From Sphingobacterium haloxyli (lineage in GTDB: Bacteria > Bacteroidota > Bacteroidia > Sphingobacteriales > Sphingobacteriaceae): a stretch of 64,000 nt of DNA. The DNA is taken from positions 28,027-92,026 of the forward strand of contig NZ_PVBQ01000017.1 in NCBI RefSeq assembly GCF_002980525.1. The letters are read 5' to 3'. The notes below the pieces were generated by a model. It ran no database searches, had not been told where the DNA came from, and worked only from the letters and a program-made list of their open reading frames with translations. Shown here piece after piece: positions 1 to 8,941 of the stretch. Each line of letters begins with the position of its first letter. Positions within the stretch are counted from its first letter, which is position 1. A program made the position numbers and the translations under genes.

Positions 1-1242
1 ATGCTCGGCCATGACGATGGTATTGTCTATAATCAGGGTGAGAGAAATGGTAATCCCGGCTAAAGAGTACAGCTGGATTTCCAGTTCCAATAAATAATAT
101 AATATTGCCGCTATGGTCAAATTGCTGAACAGCGATATGACCGTGAGCAACACATACTTTAAATTACGGTAGGTCAATAACATAAACGATAGCAAAATGG
201 CTAACGTCAAACTTGTTCTAAAATAAATCTTGTCGAGTTCTTTTTGGATAAACTCCGTTGCATCATAGTTGAGGTGTAATTCATATCCGGCGGGCAACAT
301 TTTTCTGACATCGTTAAGCTCCTGTTTTATCTTTTTTCCCAATGCCAATTGGTTGCTCCATTCATCTGCCACAATGGTTAGGTAGATCGAATTCAATCCA
401 TTTATACGAAAATAGCTTTGTGCCTGTTCCTCAACACGATTCACGCGCAGCAGTTTTTCCAAGGGGATGATCGTCCCGTCTCCTCTGCGAACACCGATGT
501 GCATAAAAGCATCGGATATGGATGTATGTGCTGAACGTGCTGTGATCTGTATCCACTCCTTCTTTCGGGAAGGTGTTTCGACCATCGCCATATCGAGAAA
601 TTCAACCTGGGTGACTTCCGACAATGTTCGCTGTATTTCCCGCACGGTCACATCATATTTCCTTAAGACATCGGCATCATATTCCAAACGCCACACCATC
701 GGCACAGCTCCCCGCACGTCCACTTGATAGACCCCTTCGATCAGTGCGAGTTGGGACTTTATACTTTTCTCTGCAAAGTCCTGTATTTCGTAGGGAGCCG
801 CTGGCGCGTTAATGGTATAGGCCAATATCGACTTATTGGCATTTTTATCTGCCTTGCTCTGCGAAATGGAGGGGTAGGAAACATTTTCGGGCAGCATACT
901 CCACGTCTGCCGGATAATGGTTGATATCTCAAAGCGGGCGACATCGATATCTGTATGTTTGTTAAACTCGACTTGTATACGCCCCCACCCGTTCCCGGAT
1001 TTCGAGCTGATCTTCTTTATACCATCTATACGGTTCAGCATAGCCTCTAATCGCGACGTAGCTTCGAGCTCTACCGTTCTGGGCGAGCTGCCATACATGG
1101 AGAAGTGCACGCCAATATTCGGCAATGTCTGTGATGGCGCTAGTTTAATGGGTAGTAGCGGCACTAAAGCCAGTCCAATCAACGACAGGCAGGCAAATAC
1201 CAAGATAACGGAGAAGGATGATATTGTTTGCTGTTTCCCCAT
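1..1242 (-). CDS. RND-family efflux permease, second copy (C-terminus beyond window)
   Basis: The reading frame is open from an ATG at 1242 to the left edge, giving the first 414 residues of a protein usually about 1020–1050 long. One transmembrane helix (about 9–29) is followed by a porter domain (about 32–335) and helices 2–4. Helix 4 carries 'LIIDNTIVMAE', the AcrB proton-relay region with a single acidic residue (D then N). It would be an inner-membrane proton antiporter moving substrates from periplasm or membrane to a TolC-like channel. It begins 4 bp after the stop of the TolC-like gene. With the permease at 2736–5825 it makes two permeases for one adaptor and one channel, as in MdtBC (family knowledge). 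The substrate is unknown. Confidence 0.9.
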   Translation of the reverse strand, partial: MGKQQTISSFSVILVFACLSLIGLALVPLLPIKLAPSQTLPNIGVHFSMYGSSPRTVELEATSRLEAMLNRIDGIKKISSKSGNGWGRIQVEFNKHTDIDVARFEISTIIRQTWSMLPENVSYPSISQSKADKNANKSILAYTINAPAAPYEIQDFAEKSIKSQLALIEGVYQVDVRGAVPMVWRLEYDADVLRKYDVTVREIQRTLSEVTQVEFLDMAMVETPSRKKEWIQITARSAHTSISDAFMHIGVRRGDGTIIPLEKLLRVNRVEEQAQSYFRINGLNSIYLTIVADEWSNQLALGKKIKQELNDVRKMLPAGYELHLNYDATEFIQKELDKIYFRTSLTLAILLSFMLLTYRNLKYVLLTVISLFSNLTIAAILYYLLELEIQLYSLAGITISLTLIIDNTIVMAEH

Positions 1243-1246
1243 CTGT

Positions 1247-2731
1247 TTACATGTGCATGTTATCAAAAATGTAGGACAGCGATTCGCCTGAATTAAAATC
1301 GTATAAGGTTAGTTTCCGGATTCTGAAATAGCATGTCCAGTAGTTTTTCAGCGCGGCAATATAGTTTTTCTGTGCATCTTTCTGCCGATTGAGGGATAAC
1401 GTTAAGCTATTGATATCTGATTTACCAATGATAAATCGTTGCTTTGTAGCTTGAAAAGCGGCTAACCCCAGTTCTAACGCCTCTTCGGCACTGTTTATCA
1501 TATCTTGCTGTACGCCAAAATCGCTGACCGTAACCATAATATCCTGTTCCAAACTTTGCTCGCGCTGCTGCGTGGATATCTTCGCTATATTAAGATTATT
1601 ACGCGCCATATTGACTTTACCTTTTCTAACGCCCCAATCTAGGATAGGGATTGTTAGGCCGATACTCACAAGGTTCTGTTGCAGGGGGTTTCTGTAAGCC
1701 CCGGCAAAGGTCGGATCGACTTGATTGAAACCGGCACTTGCAGATAAACTAGCTTGAAAGGCGGCCTCCCGCTGCGTACGTTCTACTTCTCTTTCTGCCT
1801 CCATGATTTCTTGACGGTTAGCCAAATAGTCTGGGTTGTTTTTTGCGGCCAGCAATAATGCCTGTTCGACGGGAATATTGATATGCATTGGCCGTTCGGG
1901 CAAAACGACGGCTAGCTCCTCACGTTTATCCATATTCAGATAATTACTCAGGCTAAATGTCGCCCTCTGTAGCTCAATTTCGCTGTTCTTCAACGTATTT
2001 CGGGCGTTTACGGCATCCAATTTTAAGGTCAGCATATCGGCCTGCGATATAGCAGCAATCTTAAGCCGTTCTTGCCCCATAAGGAACAAGGTATCCGAAG
2101 AGTTGACGTTGTCCCTGGCCATTTCAAACTCAGCCTGCGCCATGGCCAACCCAAAAAAAAGCTCGATTACTGCCTCCGCTATCTCTTCCCGTTCGTATAA
2201 GTATTGCTTTTTTGCCTTTTCGTATTTCAATGGTTCCACCTTTTTTTCCCATTTAAAGGAATTAAAGCCCATCAAATTCTGAACATACCCGATCCGTAAG
2301 GGGACACTGGAATACTGCGAAAAACCTCCCTCGCTAAAATTTCGAAAGTACCCTATTTCCGAATCAATAAAAAAAGTACCTCCGGTCCAATCTAGATTCT
2401 GATTAATAGAAATATTCCCGGATGTATAAAAGGATTGCTGTACACGGTAAACATCAATATTATTGTCTGGATCGTAGCGCTTGGTGAACTCTCTATTGTA
2501 TTGTACAGGCACAAGATTCAGATTCAGCGAAGGCAGTCGACCGGCCTTAAACGACCGGTATTGCCAGTAATTCGCGAGATAAAGATTTTTCACTCTAAAC
2601 GACTGTAACGAACTATCACTAGCCATATCAATACTCTCTTGGAGTGTCAGCTGTCGAGTCTTGTTGGCCTGTGCCCTCGCCGCATCATACCATCCTACAA
2701 CGATCAAAAGAATAAAAAGATACTTCCCCAT
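1247..2731 (-). CDS. TolC-like outer-membrane efflux protein
   Basis: A 494-residue protein with an N-terminal signal peptide ending near 'ARAQ' (about residue 21), followed by two long helical OEP repeats rich in Gln, Glu and Asn. Length and pattern are typical of the TolC/OprM family, which forms a trimeric channel across the outer membrane and periplasm. It lies 4 bp downstream of one RND permease gene and 4 bp upstream of the other, so it should be the exit duct for both. The phrase 'SIGLTIPILDWG' near residue 350 is a common family signature. Nothing shows that this channel serves drugs rather than the peptides encoded upstream; that link is inferred from the operon. Confidence 0.92.
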   Translation of the reverse strand: MGKYLFILLIVVGWYDAARAQANKTRQLTLQESIDMASDSSLQSFRVKNLYLANYWQYRSFKAGRLPSLNLNLVPVQYNREFTKRYDPDNNIDVYRVQQSFYTSGNISINQNLDWTGGTFFIDSEIGYFRNFSEGGFSQYSSVPLRIGYVQNLMGFNSFKWEKKVEPLKYEKAKKQYLYEREEIAEAVIELFFGLAMAQAEFEMARDNVNSSDTLFLMGQERLKIAAISQADMLTLKLDAVNARNTLKNSEIELQRATFSLSNYLNMDKREELAVVLPERPMHINIPVEQALLLAAKNNPDYLANRQEIMEAEREVERTQREAAFQASLSASAGFNQVDPTFAGAYRNPLQQNLVSIGLTIPILDWGVRKGKVNMARNNLNIAKISTQQREQSLEQDIMVTVSDFGVQQDMINSAEEALELGLAAFQATKQRFIIGKSDINSLTLSLNRQKDAQKNYIAALKNYWTCYFRIRKLTLYDFNSGESLSYIFDNMHM

Positions 2732-2735
2732 ATGT

Positions 2736-5700
2736 TTATATTTTTACGGCTTTCTTACGGTAAACAAACCAATACACCAATGGCACTACAAAAAGACTGA
2801 TTGGTGTTCCTATCAACATGCCGCCAATGGTTGCTACGGCTAATGGTTTTTCCAGCTCTGATCCCATATCGTTGCTGAACAATAGCGGGAGCATACACAC
2901 AATGGTTGTCATACTGGTCATTAGGATGGCATTGAGCCTCCTGCGTCCCGCTTCATGAATCGCCACCATTAAATCTCCACCTTGCTTGCGGAGCTGGTTC
3001 ATGATATCCAATTTCAGAATGCTGTCATTGATGATGATGCCACTGGTCACGATGATACCGATAGCCGACATCAGGTTAAGACTATACCCGAAAACCATCA
3101 ACAAACCCAAAGCCGCCGCTATGGCTATCGGGATTTCCATTAACACAATCAAGGGCTGGACAAAGCTTTCAAACTGTGCCGCCAGGATAAAATACATCAA
3201 CATAATCGATACCAACAGAATGACCAGCAACTCATCCAGCATCTTTTGGTTGAAAAAAAATGCGCCTGAAAAGCCTATATCCCGCTCATTGTTTGGTCGG
3301 ACCTGGTCCTGCAACTTTTTCCATGTTTCTTCTGGATGCGCCACATCGTACAATTCAAAGGGTATGAACTCACCGTTACGACCGGCTGTGATGTATTTCA
3401 TCCCCTCTGTCATTTCGATGTTGACAAACTCCTTTAACGGTACGTTACGAGCTGGATCTTCCCGTTGTGATCCCGGTATATAGAGTAGCGTGTTTTGGAT
3501 CGTTTCGCGCACGTCGGAACACTCCTTCCCCAGTACAACAGGAAGGTACTGCTGATAGGACCGGAGTGTGGTAATCTCTTCTTCCTTAAAGCCCGTTTTC
3601 AACGATTGGTTGACCAAATGGTAGGGTACATTATACAGCAGTAGTTTTTCGTGGTCGATCTGAATGTCCATCTGCTTCTGGAACGGCACACTTCGGGAGG
3701 GATACCCGGTTGAAGCATGGATACGGCTTTGCCAGGCGATAATAGAATCCTGCCCCGGCATATCGACCTGATTTCTGGGGTAATATTCGAGGCGAAGATC
3801 CGGTTCGGCAGTTGCAAAAATCCGCTCAAAGATGCTTCCCGTCGGCATAAAGGCCAAAATCGCTTGTGGAAAATCTTGCTCCAGATAACGCGTGATGCTA
3901 TCCTGAAGCCCGTTGATGGCTGCCTGCTCGGCTGCCTGCATGTATATTTCACTTTCGGATACGGTATGTTCGCGTTCACTGTTCAATAAAAATTGTTGCT
4001 GTCCGATAAGCGCAGAAGTGACCGTTACCTGAGATTGTATGTGTTCTATAAGCGCTTTCGACCGTTTCTGATTTTCTTCCAGATGGATATTTTCATTCCA
4101 TTCTATCTTCACCAGGAGTTCATGTTGGCTTATCTCGGGCATTTTTTCCTTCGGGATAATAAAAAATAGCCATACGCTTAACGGGAATATTGCCAATATC
4201 AACAACACCGTGATTGCCTTATGCGAAAATACCCAGTCTGCTATACGATGGTATATCCGCTCGGGGGCGGGCTTATTTCTCCTCCCCTGACCGCTTACGC
4301 TTACCGGTTTAGGTGATCGTCGTCCCGGTATCCGCACACCATAGATGAGTTTGTACAGTACCGGGAGCAACAATATCCCCGTAAGATAAGAAACCAGCAA
4401 CCCTACAGTCACGGAAAAAGCCTGATCAAAAAATAATGCTCCCGCAATACCGCTCATAAAAATTAAGGGCACAAAGACGGCAATCGTCGTAAACGATGAA
4501 CTGAGCATCGGCAGGATGACCTCGTTTGTCCCCTTGATGCAGGCCTCATCAATGCCCGAACCGCTTAAACGATACTGGCCGATATTGTCGGTAACGATTA
4601 TGGAATTATCGATCATCATGCCCAGCGCCAGTATCAGACCTGTTAAGGAAACAATGTTCAGCGAAATATTACAGAGATAAAAAAACAAGAGACTGATGAT
4701 CAGGGAAACGAACATACTGATGCCAATGATCAACGGGGAGCGTACGTCTCGCATAAAAAAGATAGACACCAAACAGACAAAAACAAAGGCAAGAATGAGA
4801 TTTTGCTGTAAATTAACAATCGTATAATCCAATAATTCCGTTTGGTTTTGGGTCGTCGAAAATTGTATCTCCGGATAGGTGCGTTTGAGGCTTCCTATTG
4901 TACTTTCCAAAGCTTCCTGCAGATTGGACATGTTTTCATTGTCTTGCTTGATAATGCCCATACTAACGGCCCGATGACCATTGTATAACGCAACTCCTTT
5001 CTCCTGCTGGGACACCACCTCCATGTCTGCGATATCCTGCAATTGAAAAATCCGCCCATTCTTCCGGATATAGAGCTCTTGGATATCCTCAAGTGTACGC
5101 ACTACGGAAGAAAAATTAATGTTATAGGCATAATGCCCATCCTTAACTTGCGTTGCTCCGGGTTCTATATTGTTGTCCTCTAGTGCTGATGAAATATCCG
5201 ATAGTGTAATCCCGGTAATTTCCAACATCTGTTGTTTTGGTGTAACCAGAATCTGCTTGTCTGCTATTCCTGTGATATCGACCATGGCTACCTCCGGCAG
5301 TTGCTCTATCCGCTTTTTGATAACCGTATTGGCCAATTCGCTCATCACCAAGAAACCTTGTTCGTCATCCTTCCTATTTCCCAGCTTTTCTTCGTTTAAG
5401 GTGAGGTGGAGAAAAAACACGGGGATGTCGGTCGCACTTGCTTTAACCACGCGTGGACGTTCGATCTCTCGGGGAATATGGTTCATGGCTGCATCAATCT
5501 TTTCATTTACCTCAATAAAGGCCAAATCGGTATTCTGACCATAGGAAAAATTCAACCGAATGATGGCATGTCCGTTATGTGCTTCACTGTGGATATCACG
5601 GATATGGGATACTTGCAGCAACTGTCGCCGTATAGGGGACACCATCGTATTCTCGAGTGCCTGTGCCGACATATTCTTGCCGGATATCTGCACCGTGATT

Positions 5701-5825
5701 TCCGGGATGGGGATATTTGGCAACAGCGAGATGGGGATATGCAGATAGGTGATCACGCCCAGTATAAAGAACGCCAGAAAGGCCATAAATACGGCTATCG
5801 GTCGATTGATGAGGTATTTGATCAT
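2736..5825 (-). CDS. RND-family efflux permease, first copy
   Basis: A full-length 1029-residue RND permease (AcrB/MdtB-like). Helix 1 is at about 9–29, porter domains follow both helix 1 and helix 7, and there are twelve membrane segments. Helix 4 contains 'GMMIDNSIIVTDN' near residue 400: one Asp is kept and the second Asp of AcrB is Asn. The helix-10 region 'IIVTSGIIINDSIL' near residue 945 matches the family. It is 11 bp downstream of the adaptor gene and 4 bp upstream of the channel gene, a standard adaptor–permease–channel order. The predicted role is proton-driven export from the periplasmic face through the TolC-like channel. Its presence in the NVEALA peptide gene train suggests, but does not prove, a peptide-related substrate. 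Confidence 0.93.
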   Translation of the reverse strand: MIKYLINRPIAVFMAFLAFFILGVITYLHIPISLLPNIPIPEITVQISGKNMSAQALENTMVSPIRRQLLQVSHIRDIHSEAHNGHAIIRLNFSYGQNTDLAFIEVNEKIDAAMNHIPREIERPRVVKASATDIPVFFLHLTLNEEKLGNRKDDEQGFLVMSELANTVIKKRIEQLPEVAMVDITGIADKQILVTPKQQMLEITGITLSDISSALEDNNIEPGATQVKDGHYAYNINFSSVVRTLEDIQELYIRKNGRIFQLQDIADMEVVSQQEKGVALYNGHRAVSMGIIKQDNENMSNLQEALESTIGSLKRTYPEIQFSTTQNQTELLDYTIVNLQQNLILAFVFVCLVSIFFMRDVRSPLIIGISMFVSLIISLLFFYLCNISLNIVSLTGLILALGMMIDNSIIVTDNIGQYRLSGSGIDEACIKGTNEVILPMLSSSFTTIAVFVPLIFMSGIAGALFFDQAFSVTVGLLVSYLTGILLLPVLYKLIYGVRIPGRRSPKPVSVSGQGRRNKPAPERIYHRIADWVFSHKAITVLLILAIFPLSVWLFFIIPKEKMPEISQHELLVKIEWNENIHLEENQKRSKALIEHIQSQVTVTSALIGQQQFLLNSEREHTVSESEIYMQAAEQAAINGLQDSITRYLEQDFPQAILAFMPTGSIFERIFATAEPDLRLEYYPRNQVDMPGQDSIIAWQSRIHASTGYPSRSVPFQKQMDIQIDHEKLLLYNVPYHLVNQSLKTGFKEEEITTLRSYQQYLPVVLGKECSDVRETIQNTLLYIPGSQREDPARNVPLKEFVNIEMTEGMKYITAGRNGEFIPFELYDVAHPEETWKKLQDQVRPNNERDIGFSGAFFFNQKMLDELLVILLVSIMLMYFILAAQFESFVQPLIVLMEIPIAIAAALGLLMVFGYSLNLMSAIGIIVTSGIIINDSILKLDIMNQLRKQGGDLMVAIHEAGRRRLNAILMTSMTTIVCMLPLLFSNDMGSELEKPLAVATIGGMLIGTPISLFVVPLVYWFVYRKKAVKI

Positions 5826-5836
5826 ATGTACATACT

Positions 5837-6916
5837 TTAATGGGCCACCTTTACAGGCGTTTCATGCGCCAGATTAAGATTCCCCTCATAGATCACGCTG
5901 TCACCTGCATGCAATCCCTCTGTGATCACATAGCCTTTGGAATTCTCTAGACCTGTCTGTACATAATTCCAGTGTGCCTGATTATCTTTGGCCGTAAAAA
6001 CGACCTTTCTATTGTTCCGCAATACCAGCGCCCCTTTTGGCACGATTAATTGTTTTCCTGCAGAACGCTCTACACGTACCCGGATATTCATACCCTCGTA
6101 CAAGTCTTTCGATGTACCGCGGATACGAGCCTTCACCGTGACCATTCCATTTTCATCGACTAGCGGATTAATTTCATCTATTACGGCGGATGCATGATAG
6201 TTTTGAAGGGAAAAAGGAGATAATTCCACGCGATCACCTTGCCGGATCAGCGGAAGTTCGCTTTCCAACACCGTAAACCGGGCGTCCATGGCTTCATTGG
6301 CGATAACCGTACAAAAAGGTTCGTTGCTAGGTGGTTTATTATATTTCTTTGCGGACAGATTCGCAATTACACCATCATAAGGCGCATATAGTACCGTATG
6401 TGACAGGCTATAGTCCGCTAGCTCGTATTGGATCATACTATGCTCATAATTACTTTTTATCTTGGCAATCTTCATGATCTCTTGCGGAACCTTTAAGGAG
6501 TCTGCCAACATAAATCCTTGACTGATGAGCACGTCCTGCAATTCCAGTTTTGCTTTTTCTAGATTATCCGAGGCTTGTTTGAGGGCGTTCTCTAATTTAA
6601 ATTGCGCCAGCTGTGCAATTTTCTGCCCCTTCTCGACACGCTGTCCGTTTTTGACGAAAATATCTTCAACGATATGTGCTTCCTCAAAATATAGATCGGC
6701 TTTTTGCGCGGCCACAACAATACCGTTCGAAATCAGCTCATGCTTAAATTCTTGTTCCTCTAGCCGGAAAGCTTTAATCTCTGCTGTTTCACTCGGCAAC
6801 AACGCCTGCACATGTTCGTCATCTTCCCGTGACGTTTCATTGCCGCTCCTGCAAGCGCTTCCCAGTAGCGCTGTAAGCGCGCACAAACTCCAAAGGTGTG
6901 CCCGAAACCTCGTCAT
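5837..6916 (-). CDS. RND efflux periplasmic adaptor (membrane-fusion lipoprotein)
   Basis: An HlyD/AcrA-type membrane-fusion protein of about 359 residues. The chosen start (Met 'MTRFRAHLW') gives a lipoprotein signal ending 'LLGSAC'; an ATG 42 bp upstream, at 6958, would overlap the preceding gene by 20 bp and spoil the signal. A lipoyl-like half ('GVVVAAQKADLYF ... GQRVEKGQKIAQL'), an alpha-hairpin, the second lipoyl half ('LYAPYDGVIANL') and a beta-barrel domain ('DRVELSPF') follow in order. It should bridge the RND permease and the outer-membrane channel while lipid-anchored in the inner membrane. Function is well supported by fold order and neighbours; the start is less certain. Confidence 0.9.
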   Translation of the reverse strand: MTRFRAHLWSLCALTALLGSACRSGNETSREDDEHVQALLPSETAEIKAFRLEEQEFKHELISNGIVVAAQKADLYFEEAHIVEDIFVKNGQRVEKGQKIAQLAQFKLENALKQASDNLEKAKLELQDVLISQGFMLADSLKVPQEIMKIAKIKSNYEHSMIQYELADYSLSHTVLYAPYDGVIANLSAKKYNKPPSNEPFCTVIANEAMDARFTVLESELPLIRQGDRVELSPFSLQNYHASAVIDEINPLVDENGMVTVKARIRGTSKDLYEGMNIRVRVERSAGKQLIVPKGALVLRNNRKVVFTAKDNQAHWNYVQTGLENSKGYVITEGLHAGDSVIYEGNLNLAHETPVKVAH

Positions 6917-6938
6917 ACTTTTGCATATCGGTAACGGT

Positions 6939-8831
6939 TTATTGCTCAATCGATACATGATGATTTACTAATTCTTTATTGTCCTCTTCGATACGCTTTC
7001 GCATTGCTGCTTTCATCTCTTCAACCGCAGGCGAATTTATTTTCACTTCTTTATTGACAACCTCTACCGCCATGTTATACGCTTTTTCATGTTCTCCCAT
7101 TTCGTCATATAATTTCACCAGCAAATAATACGGATAAAGGCGGTTAGGTACCTGATTTGCTGCGTAGCGATAGTGTGCCTCTGCTTGGCTATATTTTTCC
7201 TGTCGCTGTCTATTACGGCCGATCAATATCCGAAACATTGGATCCGCACTGATGGCCGTGCCATCAAAAAGCACATGGATGCTTTCTTCATATGCTCCTG
7301 TCATGTACAGACTGCGCCCGTATTCAAAAAGAAAATGTGGTTGATCGCGCATAAAAGGATATATAACGCTGTAATCTTCGACTACGTGTTCATACATTCC
7401 TGCTTGGTAATGTAGCTGGCTCTGCCCCCAGGTTTTATGTGCGGTATACACTGGGTGTCGTTGATAAATAGTTCGGACGGAGTACATCGTTGCTAAAAGA
7501 AGAACTGCTATGACCGCATACCTATTCCATTGTCTACGAACCTCCAAGGCGATGGGATTCGCGGCTAGATCGATTGTGATATAACGCGTCGATATACAGC
7601 TTGCCAGAAAGAAAATAAATACAATCAAAAAAGGAATCAAACTAAAGGGGTAGGAAAATAGGGCAAAGACCAAGAGAGACGCCAGTCCGCCGACCGCCAT
7701 GAATCGGCGATGGCGGATACCGGTTATGAAAGCAAACGCGAGGGTGAGCAAAAACAGCGCCAATGGAACGTACCCCTGCTCTGCCGCAATTTGTGCAAAT
7801 TCGTTAAAAGCGTATTCGGGCTCCCCCGCCAACCATTCTTCCCTTGCTGTCCCTCTTCCAGATTCGAAATACACTTTCTGTGCGTTTCCATAACCTCCGC
7901 TGAAACGTCCCAATCCTTCTCCAAACCAAGTTCTTGAGGCCATTTCCATGCTCAACTTCCAGATCAACGCACGCCCATCCGCAGAATCCTTTTTCAAATG
8001 ATAGAGACCAGCAACTGCTACGCAGATGATGGTTAGAAACACGATTGTCTGTCCTATTTTCCTTCCAATGGTGCGTCGCTTTTCTTTTTTTTGTTTGATA
8101 AAACACCGATAGTATCCCCCAAGCACGGCTGCGCATCCTATGGTCGCTGCCATCCAAGCGGCTCTGCTCATCGTAGTCGGTAGGATCAATAGGATTACGA
8201 TGCAGGTTAACAGTCCGACAGCCCAGCGGATTTTTAATAAAATAGTGCTGCGTTGTCGATGCTTTGCCAGTGCTTCCTTGTCCGAACATAGATAAAAGAG
8301 AGAAACAGGCAAGATTACCGCAAGAAAGCCCGCGTAAGGACCGGGATTGAAGAAGGAGCCCGATACAGTATATAAAGCATGTCGTGCGGATGTAAAACCG
8401 TACAATTGCAATAAACCCCACAACGCTTCTATTCCCCCAACTAACATCAGGGTAAGCATTAGCATATACAGATTAATCTGATTTTGAACCAAAAAAATGC
8501 GGAAACAATAGTATAATATCCCAAGCAATACCAACGTTGCCATTTTATTGTTTATGGCTTGGAAGTATAGATAGGAAAGACCAAAAGCAATTATCAGCCA
8601 AGACAGTATAAAATAGTCGGCCGCATGGAATTTAACGCTTTGTCTGTTATTCCAAAACGATAATGCGGTGACTAACGGGATGAATGCTATTACTATATAA
8701 AAACCTATATTTTTTCCAATACCGGTATGTGTCTGCCAATCATCTGCAATAAGCGCATTTCCTATCAGTGCTATAAACGGTAGCAGGCAAACGTAATTTA
8801 TCCAATGTATCCGCGGTTCCTGTATCTTCAT
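6939..8831 (-). CDS. O-antigen ligase/Wzy_C-like membrane protein with C-terminal TPRs
   Basis: A 630-residue protein with roughly ten membrane helices over residues 1–430. A large periplasmic loop contains 'GEGLGRFSGGYGN' and 'EYAFNEFAQIAAEQG' (about 300–350), the layout of the Wzy_C/O-antigen ligase superfamily, followed by about 190 soluble residues with TPR-like helices. Family members transfer lipid-linked glycans to lipid A or to protein hydroxyls (PglL-type). No other glycan-biosynthesis gene is nearby; it sits between the TlpA and efflux genes of the NVEALA cluster, so modification of a secreted protein or peptide is a reasonable guess. A two-copy 11-bp repeat lies 88–110 bp upstream of its start. 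The exact acceptor is unknown. Confidence 0.8.
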   Translation of the reverse strand: MKIQEPRIHWINYVCLLPFIALIGNALIADDWQTHTGIGKNIGFYIVIAFIPLVTALSFWNNRQSVKFHAADYFILSWLIIAFGLSYLYFQAINNKMATLVLLGILYYCFRIFLVQNQINLYMLMLTLMLVGGIEALWGLLQLYGFTSARHALYTVSGSFFNPGPYAGFLAVILPVSLFYLCSDKEALAKHRQRSTILLKIRWAVGLLTCIVILLILPTTMSRAAWMAATIGCAAVLGGYYRCFIKQKKEKRRTIGRKIGQTIVFLTIICVAVAGLYHLKKDSADGRALIWKLSMEMASRTWFGEGLGRFSGGYGNAQKVYFESGRGTAREEWLAGEPEYAFNEFAQIAAEQGYVPLALFLLTLAFAFITGIRHRRFMAVGGLASLLVFALFSYPFSLIPFLIVFIFFLASCISTRYITIDLAANPIALEVRRQWNRYAVIAVLLLATMYSVRTIYQRHPVYTAHKTWGQSQLHYQAGMYEHVVEDYSVIYPFMRDQPHFLFEYGRSLYMTGAYEESIHVLFDGTAISADPMFRILIGRNRQRQEKYSQAEAHYRYAANQVPNRLYPYYLLVKLYDEMGEHEKAYNMAVEVVNKEVKINSPAVEEMKAAMRKRIEEDNKELVNHHVSIEQ

Positions 8832-8918
8832 TCCACGGGTTTAAAGGATTGTGCTTACTTGTTTCATCATAAAACAAATAAAGCAAAGCACCTCGATTTT
8901 AAGAAAGAAACGGACAAC

Positions 8919-8941
8919 TCAATTCTGACGCAATTCTTGCG
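8919..8941. promoter_or_regulatory. Direct-repeat box 2 (candidate response-regulator site)
   Basis: Two 11-bp units in tandem, CAATTCTGACG then CAATTCTTGCG, preceded by T. It overlaps the stop codon of the TlpA-type gene and lies 88–110 bp upstream of the ligase-like gene. It matches the boxes at 17203–17225 and 11525–11547. OmpR-type regulators bind such 10–11-bp direct repeats; the assignment to the regulator encoded at 18685–19365 is inferred. Confidence 0.6.

Noticed and set aside
2986..3483. Plus-strand frame of 165 codons
   Set aside because: It lies antisense to the RND permease gene, has odd composition (Met/Ile/Ser-rich) and no family pattern; a shadow of the real gene.
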